From Cacconaster sp045599325 (GTDB taxonomy: Bacteria; Bacteroidota; Bacteroidia; Bacteroidales; UBA932), in the NCBI GenBank assembly GCA_045599325.1, contig JAZRVT010000041.1, positions 58,369 through 122,368 on the forward strand: a stretch of 64,000 bases of DNA. The letters are read 5' to 3'. Below are positions 8,736 to 16,494 of the stretch, in pieces. Below the pieces are notes generated by a model, which saw nothing but the letters and a program-made list of their open reading frames with translations, did no database searches and was not told where the DNA came from. Made by a program: the position numbers and the translations under genes. Every line of letters starts with the position of its first letter. Position 1 is the stretch's first letter.

Positions 8736-9395
8736 CTAGCCTCTGGCCAGAGCGGTCAGCCGGCTGATGGAGCCGGCAGGGTCGTCGTTGTCGAATGCGG
8801 CGCTTCCCGCCACAAAGACTGACGCCCCGGCTGCTGAGAGTGCGGCGATGTTGGCGGCCGATACTCCGCCGTCAACCTCGATCGGGCAGTCGAGCTCCAT
8901 CGCGGTGATCATTTCCGAGAGGACTGCCACTTTTTCAGTGGTATCCGGGAAGAACTTCTGGCCGCTGAAACCAGGGTTGACACCCATCACGAGGGCGAAA
9001 TCCATATCCCTGAGGTATTTGATCAGCACTTCCGCAGGTGTCGCCGGATTGATGGCCACACCGGCCTTCATTCCGCACGACTTGATGTGCTCTATGGTTT
9101 TGCGGAGCGACGGGCAGGCCTCGAAATGGACGGAAAGATACTCCACTCCGAGTTCGGCGAACTTCTCCACATAGTTGTCGGGGTTGACAATCATCAGGTG
9201 CGCGTCCATAGGCTTGACAGCCTTTCTGGCGATGGACTTCACAACAGGGATTCCGAAAGAGATGTTGGGGACAAACACGCCGTCCATCACGTCGAGGTGG
9301 AACCAGCCGGCCTCCGAGGCGTTGACCATCCCGACCTCTTCGTCCAGCCTGCCGAAGTCGGCCGAAAGCATTGAAGGAGCGATAATCTTTTCCAT
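8736..9395 (-). CDS. rpe: Ribulose-phosphate 3-epimerase
   Basis: A 219-residue TIM-barrel enzyme. Motifs: APSMLSADF at the start, HLDVMDGVFVPNISFG (metal-binding His/Asp), MDAHLMI, VMGVNPGFSGQKF and the phosphate-binding VDGGVSAANI. It interconverts ribulose-5-P and xylulose-5-P in the pentose phosphate pathway. It follows pepD by 5 bases on the same strand and abuts convergent birA with no base between the two stops. Confidence 0.96.
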   Translation of the reverse strand: MEKIIAPSMLSADFGRLDEEVGMVNASEAGWFHLDVMDGVFVPNISFGIPVVKSIARKAVKPMDAHLMIVNPDNYVEKFAELGVEYLSVHFEACPSLRKTIEHIKSCGMKAGVAINPATPAEVLIKYLRDMDFALVMGVNPGFSGQKFFPDTTEKVAVLSEMITAMELDCPIEVDGGVSAANIAALSAAGASVFVAGSAAFDNDDPAGSISRLTALARG

Positions 9396-9400
9396 AGTCG

Positions 9401-10831
9401 CTATACTGATTTGAGCACCTCGAGAAGGACTGCGTAGAATCTGGCGAGGGACGCAAGGTCCATCTTCTCACCCGGTGCGTGGACACCGCGGAGGGTCGGT
9501 CCGAAGGCTATCATATCCATATCGTGGAATTTCTCTGTGAAGAGGCCGCACTCGAGTCCGGCGTGGATGGCGCGGACGACAGGCTCGCGTCCGAAGAGCT
9601 TGCGGTATGCCTCTACGCACTTGTCCTTGATTGCGGAACGCGGGTTCGGCTTCCAGCCAGGATAGCCGCCGGAATGGGTCACCTCTGCGCCTGCCATTGC
9701 AAACAGGGCGGCGATCCTCTGTGACAGGAAGATGCGCTCCGAATTGACAGAACTGCGCTGCATAGTGTCGACCATTATCTTCCCGGCAGACATCTTGACT
9801 GAAGCAAGGTTGGTGGAGGTCCTGATGAGGCCCGGGATCGCGTCGCTCACTGCAGTGACGCCGTGAGGCATTGCCAGCAGTGTGCGGATGAGGTTCTTCG
9901 CCGTGCGGGTGTCGATGGCACCCTTCTCCCACTTGGCCACCGGCTTCGCGCTGAATGTCAGGTCAGGGTCCGAGATGGCGAACTCTGCCTTGAGTTCAGC
10001 CGCATATTCATTGAAGAGGTAGACCACCGCGCTCTCCTTGCGGGCAGGTATCGCAAGCACGGCCTCGCCGTCGCGCGCTATTGCGTTGCGCTTGTTGCCG
10101 GCGTGGATGCTGCAGAGGTCGGCGCCCATTGCCAGAGCTCCGTCCACGAAGCGGGCCAGCTGCTGCACGGCGCAGAAGCGGTTCTTGTCTATGTCGTCCC
10201 CGCTGTGGCCGCCGATGCCGCCGCCGATGGAGAATCTTGTGACGACAGCACCCTTGCGGAGAGGCTTCACCTCATACTTGAAAGTGCCGACAGTGTCCAT
10301 ACCGCCTGCGCAGCCGATGCAGAAGTATCCCTCGTCCTCGTCGTCGAGGTTGATGAGAGTCCTGCCTGTGATGAAGTCCTTCTGCACGGCGCGTGCTCCG
10401 TGAAGGCCTATCTCCTCCTGGACAGTGAAAAGGCACTCTATCCTTGGATGCTCGGTGGCATCCCCGTCGAGGATGGCGAGGGCTGTCGCCACTCCGATGC
10501 CGTTGTCGGCGCCGAGGGTGGTCTCGCGGGCTATCATCCAGCCGTCTTCAATCTCATAGCTGATAGGATCCTTTGAAAAGTCGAAATCCGAACCGGCCAG
10601 CTTCTCGCAGACCATATCTGTATGTCCCTGGAGAACGATCGTCGGACGGTCCTCGCGGCCGGCAGAGGCCTCCTTGGCAATCATCACATTGCCAAGCGGA
10701 TCTGTCCTGCACTCCAGGCCGCGGTCAGCGGCGAACTTCTTGAGATATTCCACGATCTGCTCCTCGTGGCCCGATTCACGTGGTATACGGGTAATCTCAC
10801 GGAAAAAATCAAGGACTTTTTCTGTACTCAT
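9401..10831 (-). CDS. pepD: Aminoacyl-histidine dipeptidase (PepD, M20 family)
   Basis: A 476-residue cytosolic di-zinc peptidase. Motifs: VLQGHTDMVCEK (zinc His/Asp), TLGADNGIGVATALAIL (bridging Asp), FTVQEEIGLHGA (catalytic Glu pair) and INLDDEDEGYFCIGCAGG. The length and order match the carnosinase-like PepD family (about 485 residues) with its inserted dimerisation domain. It cleaves Xaa-His and other dipeptides. It lies between dnaA (21 bases upstream) and rpe on the same strand. Confidence 0.94.
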   Translation of the reverse strand: MSTEKVLDFFREITRIPRESGHEEQIVEYLKKFAADRGLECRTDPLGNVMIAKEASAGREDRPTIVLQGHTDMVCEKLAGSDFDFSKDPISYEIEDGWMIARETTLGADNGIGVATALAILDGDATEHPRIECLFTVQEEIGLHGARAVQKDFITGRTLINLDDEDEGYFCIGCAGGMDTVGTFKYEVKPLRKGAVVTRFSIGGGIGGHSGDDIDKNRFCAVQQLARFVDGALAMGADLCSIHAGNKRNAIARDGEAVLAIPARKESAVVYLFNEYAAELKAEFAISDPDLTFSAKPVAKWEKGAIDTRTAKNLIRTLLAMPHGVTAVSDAIPGLIRTSTNLASVKMSAGKIMVDTMQRSSVNSERIFLSQRIAALFAMAGAEVTHSGGYPGWKPNPRSAIKDKCVEAYRKLFGREPVVRAIHAGLECGLFTEKFHDMDMIAFGPTLRGVHAPGEKMDLASLARFYAVLLEVLKSV

Positions 10832-10852
10832 AGCAAAATATGTATTTAAGGG

Positions 10853-12286
10853 TTATTCGTTCGAGGTGAGGCTCCGCTCGATGTCGTGGACATAATTGCG
10901 GAAACTGCGGTCAGTCTCGATGAGGTCGGAGACAGTGTTGCAGGCGTGGAGCACGGTTGCGTGGTCCTTGCCGCCAATCTGGGAGCCGATGGATGAGAGC
11001 GAGGTCTTGGTGAGGTTGCGGCTGAGGTACATCGCAATCTGGCGGGCCTGCACAATCTCGCGCTTGCGGGTCTTGCTGAGGAACATCTCCTCGCTTATGC
11101 CGAAGTAGCTGCAGACGGTGTCCTGGATCTTGGCGACGGATATCTCGTTCTGAGGGTCAGCCACAATCTTGTCGACCAGCTGCCTTGCGAGGTCAAGTGT
11201 GATCTCCTGATGGTTGAAGGTTGAGTTGGCGATGAGTGAGAAGAGGGTTCCCTCGAGCTCGCGGATGTTGCTCTTCACGCTCTGTGCGATGAATCTCAGT
11301 ATCTCGTCGTCAACCTCGACGCCCTCACGCTGGCATTTCGAGCGGAGGATGGAGAGGCGGGTCTCATAGTTCGGCGGGAGGAGCTCCGCTGAAAGACCCC
11401 ATTTGAACCTGGAGAGAAGCCTCTGCTCAAGTCCCTGAAGGTCCACCGGAGGACGGTCAGAGGTGAGGATCAGCTGCTTGCCGCTCTGGTGCAGATAGTT
11501 GAAGATATGGAAGAACGCACCCTGGGTGCCCTTCTTCTCCGCGAATTCCTGCACGTCGTCGAGAATCAGCACGTCGATGAGCTGGTAGAAGTGGAGGAAA
11601 TCGGATATCTTTGAGCTGTTGTTTGCACTCTTGGCCGCGCAGGAGGCGCTCATATACTGGTTCATGAAGGTGTTCGCAGTCACATAGAGGACGACCTTGT
11701 CAGGGAAGCGCTCCTTGACTGCGATGCCTATCGCCTGCGCGAGATGGGTCTTGCCGAGGCCCGGACCGCCGTAGATGAAAAGCGGGTTGAAAGTGTTGCG
11801 GCCGGGGTTCGAGGCTATGCTCAGTCCGGCGGTGCGGCCGAGGCGGTTGCATTCGCCTTCAATGAAGTTCTCGAAAGAGTACTGAGGGTTCAGGCAAGGG
11901 TCGATGTTGAGTTTGCGGAGACCCGGAATAGCATAGACGCTGCCGGTATAGTGCTCCCCGGCCTCAGGGATCGGAAGCTCGGTGTTGGAGACTCTGCCAC
12001 CCTTCGGACGCTGCTCTATATAGAGGTCATCGATGATGCGGACCTTGTACTTGAGGCGGGCCTTCGGTCCGACCTCGCGGCGGAGAACCTTGCTGAGGAT
12101 GTCGAGGAAGTGCTCCTCAACGTAATCCCTCCAGAAATCGGAAGGGACTTCGATGGTCATCATACCGTCCTCGAGGGAGACCGGCTTGATCGGAGTGAAC
12201 CACGTATTGAACGATTCCGACGGAATATTGTCCTTGATCACCTCAAGGCATCTGCTCCAGACTTCGATATAGGTACGGTCGTTCAT
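10853..12286 (-). CDS. dnaA: Chromosomal replication initiator DnaA
   Basis: A 477-residue protein. Domain I starts MNDRTYIEVWSRCLEVIKD. A short linker is followed by AAA+ domain III with Walker A GGPGLGKTH and Walker B VLILDDVQEF. The C-terminal DNA-binding domain IV has the signature GGKDHATVLHACNTV. The frame stays open 51 codons further upstream, but that extension is encoded by A/T-rich intergenic sequence. The ATG at 12286 begins the conserved domain I and is chosen. I see no convincing run of DnaA boxes beside the gene, so this is not evidence for oriC here. Confidence 0.95.
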   Translation of the reverse strand: MNDRTYIEVWSRCLEVIKDNIPSESFNTWFTPIKPVSLEDGMMTIEVPSDFWRDYVEEHFLDILSKVLRREVGPKARLKYKVRIIDDLYIEQRPKGGRVSNTELPIPEAGEHYTGSVYAIPGLRKLNIDPCLNPQYSFENFIEGECNRLGRTAGLSIASNPGRNTFNPLFIYGGPGLGKTHLAQAIGIAVKERFPDKVVLYVTANTFMNQYMSASCAAKSANNSSKISDFLHFYQLIDVLILDDVQEFAEKKGTQGAFFHIFNYLHQSGKQLILTSDRPPVDLQGLEQRLLSRFKWGLSAELLPPNYETRLSILRSKCQREGVEVDDEILRFIAQSVKSNIRELEGTLFSLIANSTFNHQEITLDLARQLVDKIVADPQNEISVAKIQDTVCSYFGISEEMFLSKTRKREIVQARQIAMYLSRNLTKTSLSSIGSQIGGKDHATVLHACNTVSDLIETDRSFRNYVHDIERSLTSNE

Positions 12287-12385
12287 AGGTCTTTTTCCGA
12301 GGACAAAATTGAGGAAAAAAAGATGATAAAAAAAATATTTTTCGCTTGTTTTTTTACAAAAAAACGCAAGTGTCTTATTTTCAGC

Positions 12386-12430
12386 AAAAAAAATTGTTGT
12401 ATCACATATCTCACTGATACACAACAATTT
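12386..12430 (-). terminator. Putative intrinsic terminator of the amidase gene
   Basis: The arms 12391-12403 and 12416-12430 are complementary (AAATTGTTGT...ATC; two extra bases in one arm) around a 12-base loop. Read on the minus strand, the hairpin runs directly into eight T residues (12386-12393). The position, downstream of the amidase and upstream of dnaA, fits termination. The stem is A/T-rich and therefore weak; a protein-binding palindrome controlling dnaA is an alternative. Confidence 0.5.
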
Positions 12431-12503
12431 GCAAAACAAGCAAAAGTCTATCTATTTGAAATAAACGACCTTATATTTTAGTGGATTCACAAAAAAACGG
12501 TCA

Positions 12504-13619
12504 TCATTTCTTCTCCACTATGAAGGCTCCGGGGAACTTCTTTTTCACCTCCTTGAGAGAGTCGGAAGCTGCGTCTTTTGAAGGAAAGTTACCAACAGAA
12601 TACTTGTAGAGGCCGTTGATAAACGTGCAGTCGCACTTGAGTCCCTTGAAGTCCGGGGAGCCGGCCTTGAGCTTCTTCGACGAGGCGAATATCTGGATGG
12701 CGTAGCGAGGGCCGGACGGCTCCCTGGCGGCAGGCCCCTCCTCTTCCACCGCATCTTCACCGCCGTCATCGTCCGGTTCATCGTCGGAGGCGAAGACACT
12801 GCCGTCGACCTCGACCGTGACGTGGGCGTCATACTGCTTCTTGAAACGGGCGAAAGCGTCGAAGAGACGCCCCGCAGTCTCGGCGCGGCCGGAGTCGCTG
12901 TTGAGCACGGCCCTGTCCGCGGCATTCGAAAGGAATCCCACCTCGACAAGCACTGACGGCATAGTGGTTTTCCAGAGCACCATCAGCGGAGCCTGCTTGA
13001 TGCCGCGGCTCTTTACGACAGGACCCTTCATAAGGTTCTGCTGCACGAGTGCCGCCATAGCGATGCTCTGCTCGAAATGGGCGTTCTGCATCAGGTTGAA
13101 GAAAATATAGGACTCGGGGTTGTTCGGGTCGAATCCCTGATAGGTGGTCGAATAGTCGTCTTCGAGGAGGATCACGGAGTTCTCCCTCTTGCACACCTCC
13201 ATATTGGAGGCGCTCTTGTCGGTTCCCATCACGAACGACTCGGTCCCGCACGCTGACGTGCTCCTGGCGGAGTTGACGTGGATGGAGATGAACAGGTCGG
13301 CACGGCAGTCGTTGGCTATGCGCCCGCGCTCGGAGAGTTCCTTGAAGACATCGGTCTTGCGGGTATAGACGACCTTCACGTCAGGATATGCCGCCTCTAT
13401 CTTCCTGCCCAGCCGCAGCGCCAGGTCAAGGTTGATTTCCTTCTCCTTGAGCTTGCTGTACTTGGAGACTGCGCCCGGGTCGTGACCGCCGTGACCGGCA
13501 TCGATCACGACAGTGCGGAGCTTGACATCACTGGCGGTCTGGGAGCTGCAAGGGGTGGAAACCAGCACTGCAGCCAGCAGGAGCAGCATCAAAAAGAGGT
13601 TATTTGGGCGGCTTGGCAT
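12504..13619 (-). CDS. N-acetylmuramoyl-L-alanine amidase (Amidase_3) with SPOR domain
   Basis: A 371-residue protein. An N-terminal hydrophobic signal (LFLMLLLLAAVLVSTPCSS) is followed by the zinc amidase domain: VVIDAGHGGHDPGA (zinc His), SIHVNSA (zinc His) and VEVGFLSNAADR (catalytic Glu). An acidic linker (SDDEPDDDGGEDAVEEE) follows. The C-terminus, RYAIQIFASSKKL to AFIVEKK, fits a SPOR peptidoglycan-binding domain. It cleaves the amide bond between MurNAc and the stem peptide during cell separation. The ATG at 13619 begins the signal peptide; it is divergent from lptD. Confidence 0.92.
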   Translation of the reverse strand: MPSRPNNLFLMLLLLAAVLVSTPCSSQTASDVKLRTVVIDAGHGGHDPGAVSKYSKLKEKEINLDLALRLGRKIEAAYPDVKVVYTRKTDVFKELSERGRIANDCRADLFISIHVNSARSTSACGTESFVMGTDKSASNMEVCKRENSVILLEDDYSTTYQGFDPNNPESYIFFNLMQNAHFEQSIAMAALVQQNLMKGPVVKSRGIKQAPLMVLWKTTMPSVLVEVGFLSNAADRAVLNSDSGRAETAGRLFDAFARFKKQYDAHVTVEVDGSVFASDDEPDDDGGEDAVEEEGPAAREPSGPRYAIQIFASSKKLKAGSPDFKGLKCDCTFINGLYKYSVGNFPSKDAASDSLKEVKKKFPGAFIVEKK

Positions 13620-13639
13620 ATTTGTTGGAGAAAAATTAC

Positions 13640-13647
13640 TATTTTTG
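13640..13647 (+). promoter_or_regulatory. Putative -7 box (TATTTTTG) for lptD
   Basis: An exact TAnnTTTG match 22 bases before the lptD ATG. A TTTG lies at 13621-13624, at a shorter than usual spacing. Confidence 0.45.
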
Positions 13648-13655
13648 CCTTTCTG

Positions 13656-13663
13656 CAAAGATA
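13656..13663 (-). promoter_or_regulatory. Putative -7 box (TATCTTTG) for the amidase gene
   Basis: Minus-strand TATCTTTG, 36 bases upstream of the amidase start. It lies inside the short divergent spacer that also carries the lptD box. Confidence 0.45.
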
Positions 13664-13669
13664 CTAAAA

Positions 13670-16423
13670 ATGTTAAAGAACCCAATCTCAAAGGGAATTA
13701 TCCTCATTCTGGCGCTCACGGCAGCCTTCGCGCTGAACGCTTCCGCACAGACTCCGGACTCCCTTTCCAGAAGGGTTTCCCACATTGTTGACACTCTCCA
13801 GAAGATCACGCCTCCCACTGACGTGGAAGAGGAGACCGGCACCGGACTGGAAGCTCTCACTTCCGAGATGGATTCAACCATCGCGGTTCCGGCAGATACA
13901 ATATACATACCGAAAGGTATGATTGACCGTCCCGCATTCTCCACTGCGACGGACTCCGTGATGGAGGACATAACCAAGAACATCCTCTACTATTTCGGCG
14001 GCGTCACCGCGACCTACCAGGACATGAAGCTGGAGGCCGACTATATGGCCTACAACACTAAGCTCAACGTGGTCTATGCCCGCGGCACCCGCGACACAAT
14101 CACCGACGAGGTCACCGGAAGGCCGAAGATGTCGATGGGAGGCAAGGAATACGAGATGGACGAGGTCTTCTACAACTTCGCCAGCCGCAAGGCGAAGATA
14201 AAGAATATGGCCACCCAGCAGGACGAGGGAAAGCTCATCGGAGACGACCTCAAGATGATGCCTGACCAGTCCATCAACATCTCGGGCGGCAAGTACACTG
14301 TCTGCGACGCCGAGCATCCGCACTACTATATGAAGCTCACGGCCGCCAAGGTCGTGACCGAGCCGAAGCAGAAGACAATGTTCGGCCCGGCTTACGTGGT
14401 CGTGGAGGACGTGCCGCTGCCTGTCGTGCTTCCGTTCGGATTCGTGCCGGACATGCCTGACAGGGCGAGCGGACTGCTCATCCCGACATACGGAGAGGAG
14501 ACAGCCCGCGGACTCTATCTGAGGGACCTCGGCTATTCATTCGTGATAGGCGACTTCATGGACCTCGCGCTTACGGGAGACATCTACTCCTACGGCTCCT
14601 GGGCGGCGCGTGTCACTTCACGTTATAAAAAGAGGTACGCCTTCGACGGCTCCGTCTCCCTGAACTACTCCAACGACGTGACCGGAGACAAGGGCAGCCC
14701 CGACTTCTTCCAGTCGAAGAACTTCGGCATTTCCTGGAGCCACTCGCAGGACTCCAAGGCCCGTCCCGGGACCTCATTCAAGGCGTCGGTCAATTTCTCC
14801 AGCCCTTCCAACAACAGGTACAACTCCCAGTCGGTGGCCGAAGCGCAGCAGAACCAGGCATCCTCCTCCATCTCCTACTCCAAGACCTGGAGCGGGGTGA
14901 GCCTCTCGGTCAACGCCCTGCACAGCCAGAACTCCAGAGACAGTTCATATACCTTCACGCTCCCGAACATCAGCCTGGCAGTGAACAGGTTCTATCCGTT
15001 CAAGCGCAAGAACCGCGTCGGGAAGGAGAAGTTCTACGAACAGATCTCCCTGAGCTACAACACCGCCATCCAGAACAAGATTGCATTCAAGGCAAGCGAG
15101 TTCGAGATGAGCAAGGATTTCCTCAACAGGATGCAGAACGGCGTGAACCATTCGTTCTCCATCGGCCTGCCTGGATTCACCCTCTTCAAATACCTTCAGT
15201 TCACCCCGAGCGTCTCCTACGGAATGAACTGGTTCTTCAGGGAGAATCTGGTCAGCTACAACCCGGAGACCAACAGGATCGAGCAGAAGCTGTCAGACCA
15301 GTTCAGCACCTTCGGAGTGACCCAGACCTATTCGGGAGGCATCTCGATGAGCACCCGCATCTACGGAATGTTCAATTTCGGCAAGAAGAGCAGAGTGCAG
15401 GCCATCAGGCATATGATCTCCCCTTCGTTCGGATTCTCCCTGAGTCCTGAACTCGGCACTGCAAGGAACGGCTACCGCTCCTATACGTATATCGACAAGG
15501 ACGGCAACGAGAAGAGCTACGAATACAACCGCTTCTCCGGACAGCTCAACTCCGTCCCGGGCCGCGGAAAGACCGCATCCCTCAGCTTCTCATTCGCCAA
15601 CAACCTTGAGGCAAAGGTTCTGAAGACCCTCGACCCGATGGCTGAGGAGCCCGCCAACCCTAAGGACAAGTATGAGAAGAAGAAACTCATCGACCAGCTC
15701 AACATCGGCGGGTCATACAACTTCCTGGCAGACTCCCTCAAGCTCTCCAACATAAACGTCAGCGCCAGCACCACAGTCTTCGGCAAGCTCGGAATCAACG
15801 GAAACCTGAGCCTCGACCCATACTCCGTCAACGAGAAGGGTGCGCGCTACAACCGGCTCAACGTCCTGACCACAGGCAAGCTGGCCCGCCTGATGAACGC
15901 CAGCGCCTCACTCTCCTACTCCTTCAACGGCGACGGAAAGAAAGACCGCAACGACGGCCACGGAGACACTTCCGGAGGCGGTTCCGCAAGCGGAGACTAT
16001 GCCCGTGTATACTATCACCCGATAACCGGCGAGTATATCCCGGGAGGATGGGTCTACTATATGAATCCTGAGACTCCGTGGCAGGTCAGCTTCAACTACA
16101 GCTACGCATACTCGAGAAGCTACCAGTATGCGAACGAGCAGCTTCAGACCAAGCACAGCCACACCCAGACCATCGGCATCTCCGGCCAGTTCAGGCTCAC
16201 CAAGGCGATGAACTTCAACGTCAACACCGGCTTCGACCTCACCAAGCTGCAGCTGAGCACCACTCAGGTCAGCGCCACCTACGACCTCCACTGCTTCGCC
16301 ATCTCAGTCTCCTGGGTGCCGAACGGACAGTGGGAGAGCTGGAGTTTCCGTATCGCGGCCAAGGCATCCGCCCTCAGCGACCTTCTCCAGTTCAAGAAAT
16401 CATCCAGCTATTGGGATAATTGA
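13670..16423 (+). CDS. lptD: LPS-assembly outer membrane protein LptD (Bacteroidota type)
   Basis: A 917-residue protein: signal peptide (IILILALTAAFALNASA), a Ser/Thr-rich spacer, an OstA-like jellyroll (about residues 85-235, with ILYYFGGVTATYQDMKLEADYM and the repeated YxMDEVFYNFASRKAKI pattern), then a long beta-barrel of alternating aromatic/polar strands ending SYWDN. LptD inserts lipopolysaccharide into the outer leaflet. Between about 775 and 795 there is an Asp/Gly-rich loop (DGKKDRNDGHGDTSGGGS). The next gene, rho, has its own promoter. The family is clear from architecture; the partner LptE is not nearby. Confidence 0.85.
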   Translation: MLKNPISKGIILILALTAAFALNASAQTPDSLSRRVSHIVDTLQKITPPTDVEEETGTGLEALTSEMDSTIAVPADTIYIPKGMIDRPAFSTATDSVMEDITKNILYYFGGVTATYQDMKLEADYMAYNTKLNVVYARGTRDTITDEVTGRPKMSMGGKEYEMDEVFYNFASRKAKIKNMATQQDEGKLIGDDLKMMPDQSINISGGKYTVCDAEHPHYYMKLTAAKVVTEPKQKTMFGPAYVVVEDVPLPVVLPFGFVPDMPDRASGLLIPTYGEETARGLYLRDLGYSFVIGDFMDLALTGDIYSYGSWAARVTSRYKKRYAFDGSVSLNYSNDVTGDKGSPDFFQSKNFGISWSHSQDSKARPGTSFKASVNFSSPSNNRYNSQSVAEAQQNQASSSISYSKTWSGVSLSVNALHSQNSRDSSYTFTLPNISLAVNRFYPFKRKNRVGKEKFYEQISLSYNTAIQNKIAFKASEFEMSKDFLNRMQNGVNHSFSIGLPGFTLFKYLQFTPSVSYGMNWFFRENLVSYNPETNRIEQKLSDQFSTFGVTQTYSGGISMSTRIYGMFNFGKKSRVQAIRHMISPSFGFSLSPELGTARNGYRSYTYIDKDGNEKSYEYNRFSGQLNSVPGRGKTASLSFSFANNLEAKVLKTLDPMAEEPANPKDKYEKKKLIDQLNIGGSYNFLADSLKLSNINVSASTTVFGKLGINGNLSLDPYSVNEKGARYNRLNVLTTGKLARLMNASASLSYSFNGDGKKDRNDGHGDTSGGGSASGDYARVYYHPITGEYIPGGWVYYMNPETPWQVSFNYSYAYSRSYQYANEQLQTKHSHTQTIGISGQFRLTKAMNFNVNTGFDLTKLQLSTTQVSATYDLHCFAISVSWVPNGQWESWSFRIAAKASALSDLLQFKKSSSYWDN

Positions 16424-16441
16424 TTTATTTGACTATCTTTG
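16411..16441 (+). promoter_or_regulatory. Putative promoter for rho
   Basis: TATCTTTG at 16434-16441 (exact TAnnTTTG) with TTG at 16411-16413, 20 bases upstream. It overlaps the last codons of lptD. Confidence 0.6.
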
Positions 16442-16456
16442 CAGAGTCAAATCATA

Positions 16457-16479
16457 CGGATTCCGCGTCGCGGAGACCG
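16457..16479 (+). promoter_or_regulatory. GC-rich hairpin in the rho leader
   Basis: TCCGC-GTC-GCGGA forms a 5-bp stem (16462-16474) extended by outer CGG/CCG pairs across a 2x2 internal loop. It sits 15 bases before the rho ATG, in a leader only about 50 bases long, so it could affect initiation or early termination. rho genes are autoregulated in other bacteria; here this is only inference. Confidence 0.4.
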
Positions 16480-16494
16480 ATTTTCAATCATTGA

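Noticed and set aside
12286..12439. Longer DnaA N-terminus from an upstream start.
   Set aside because: The extra 51 residues come from A/T-rich spacer, are rich in Phe/Lys/Cys, and precede the conserved domain I start MNDRTYIEVW.
10853..12503. Origin of replication beside dnaA.
   Set aside because: No cluster of TTATCCACA-like boxes was found, and neighbours are not dnaN/recF; in this phylum dnaA is often away from oriC.
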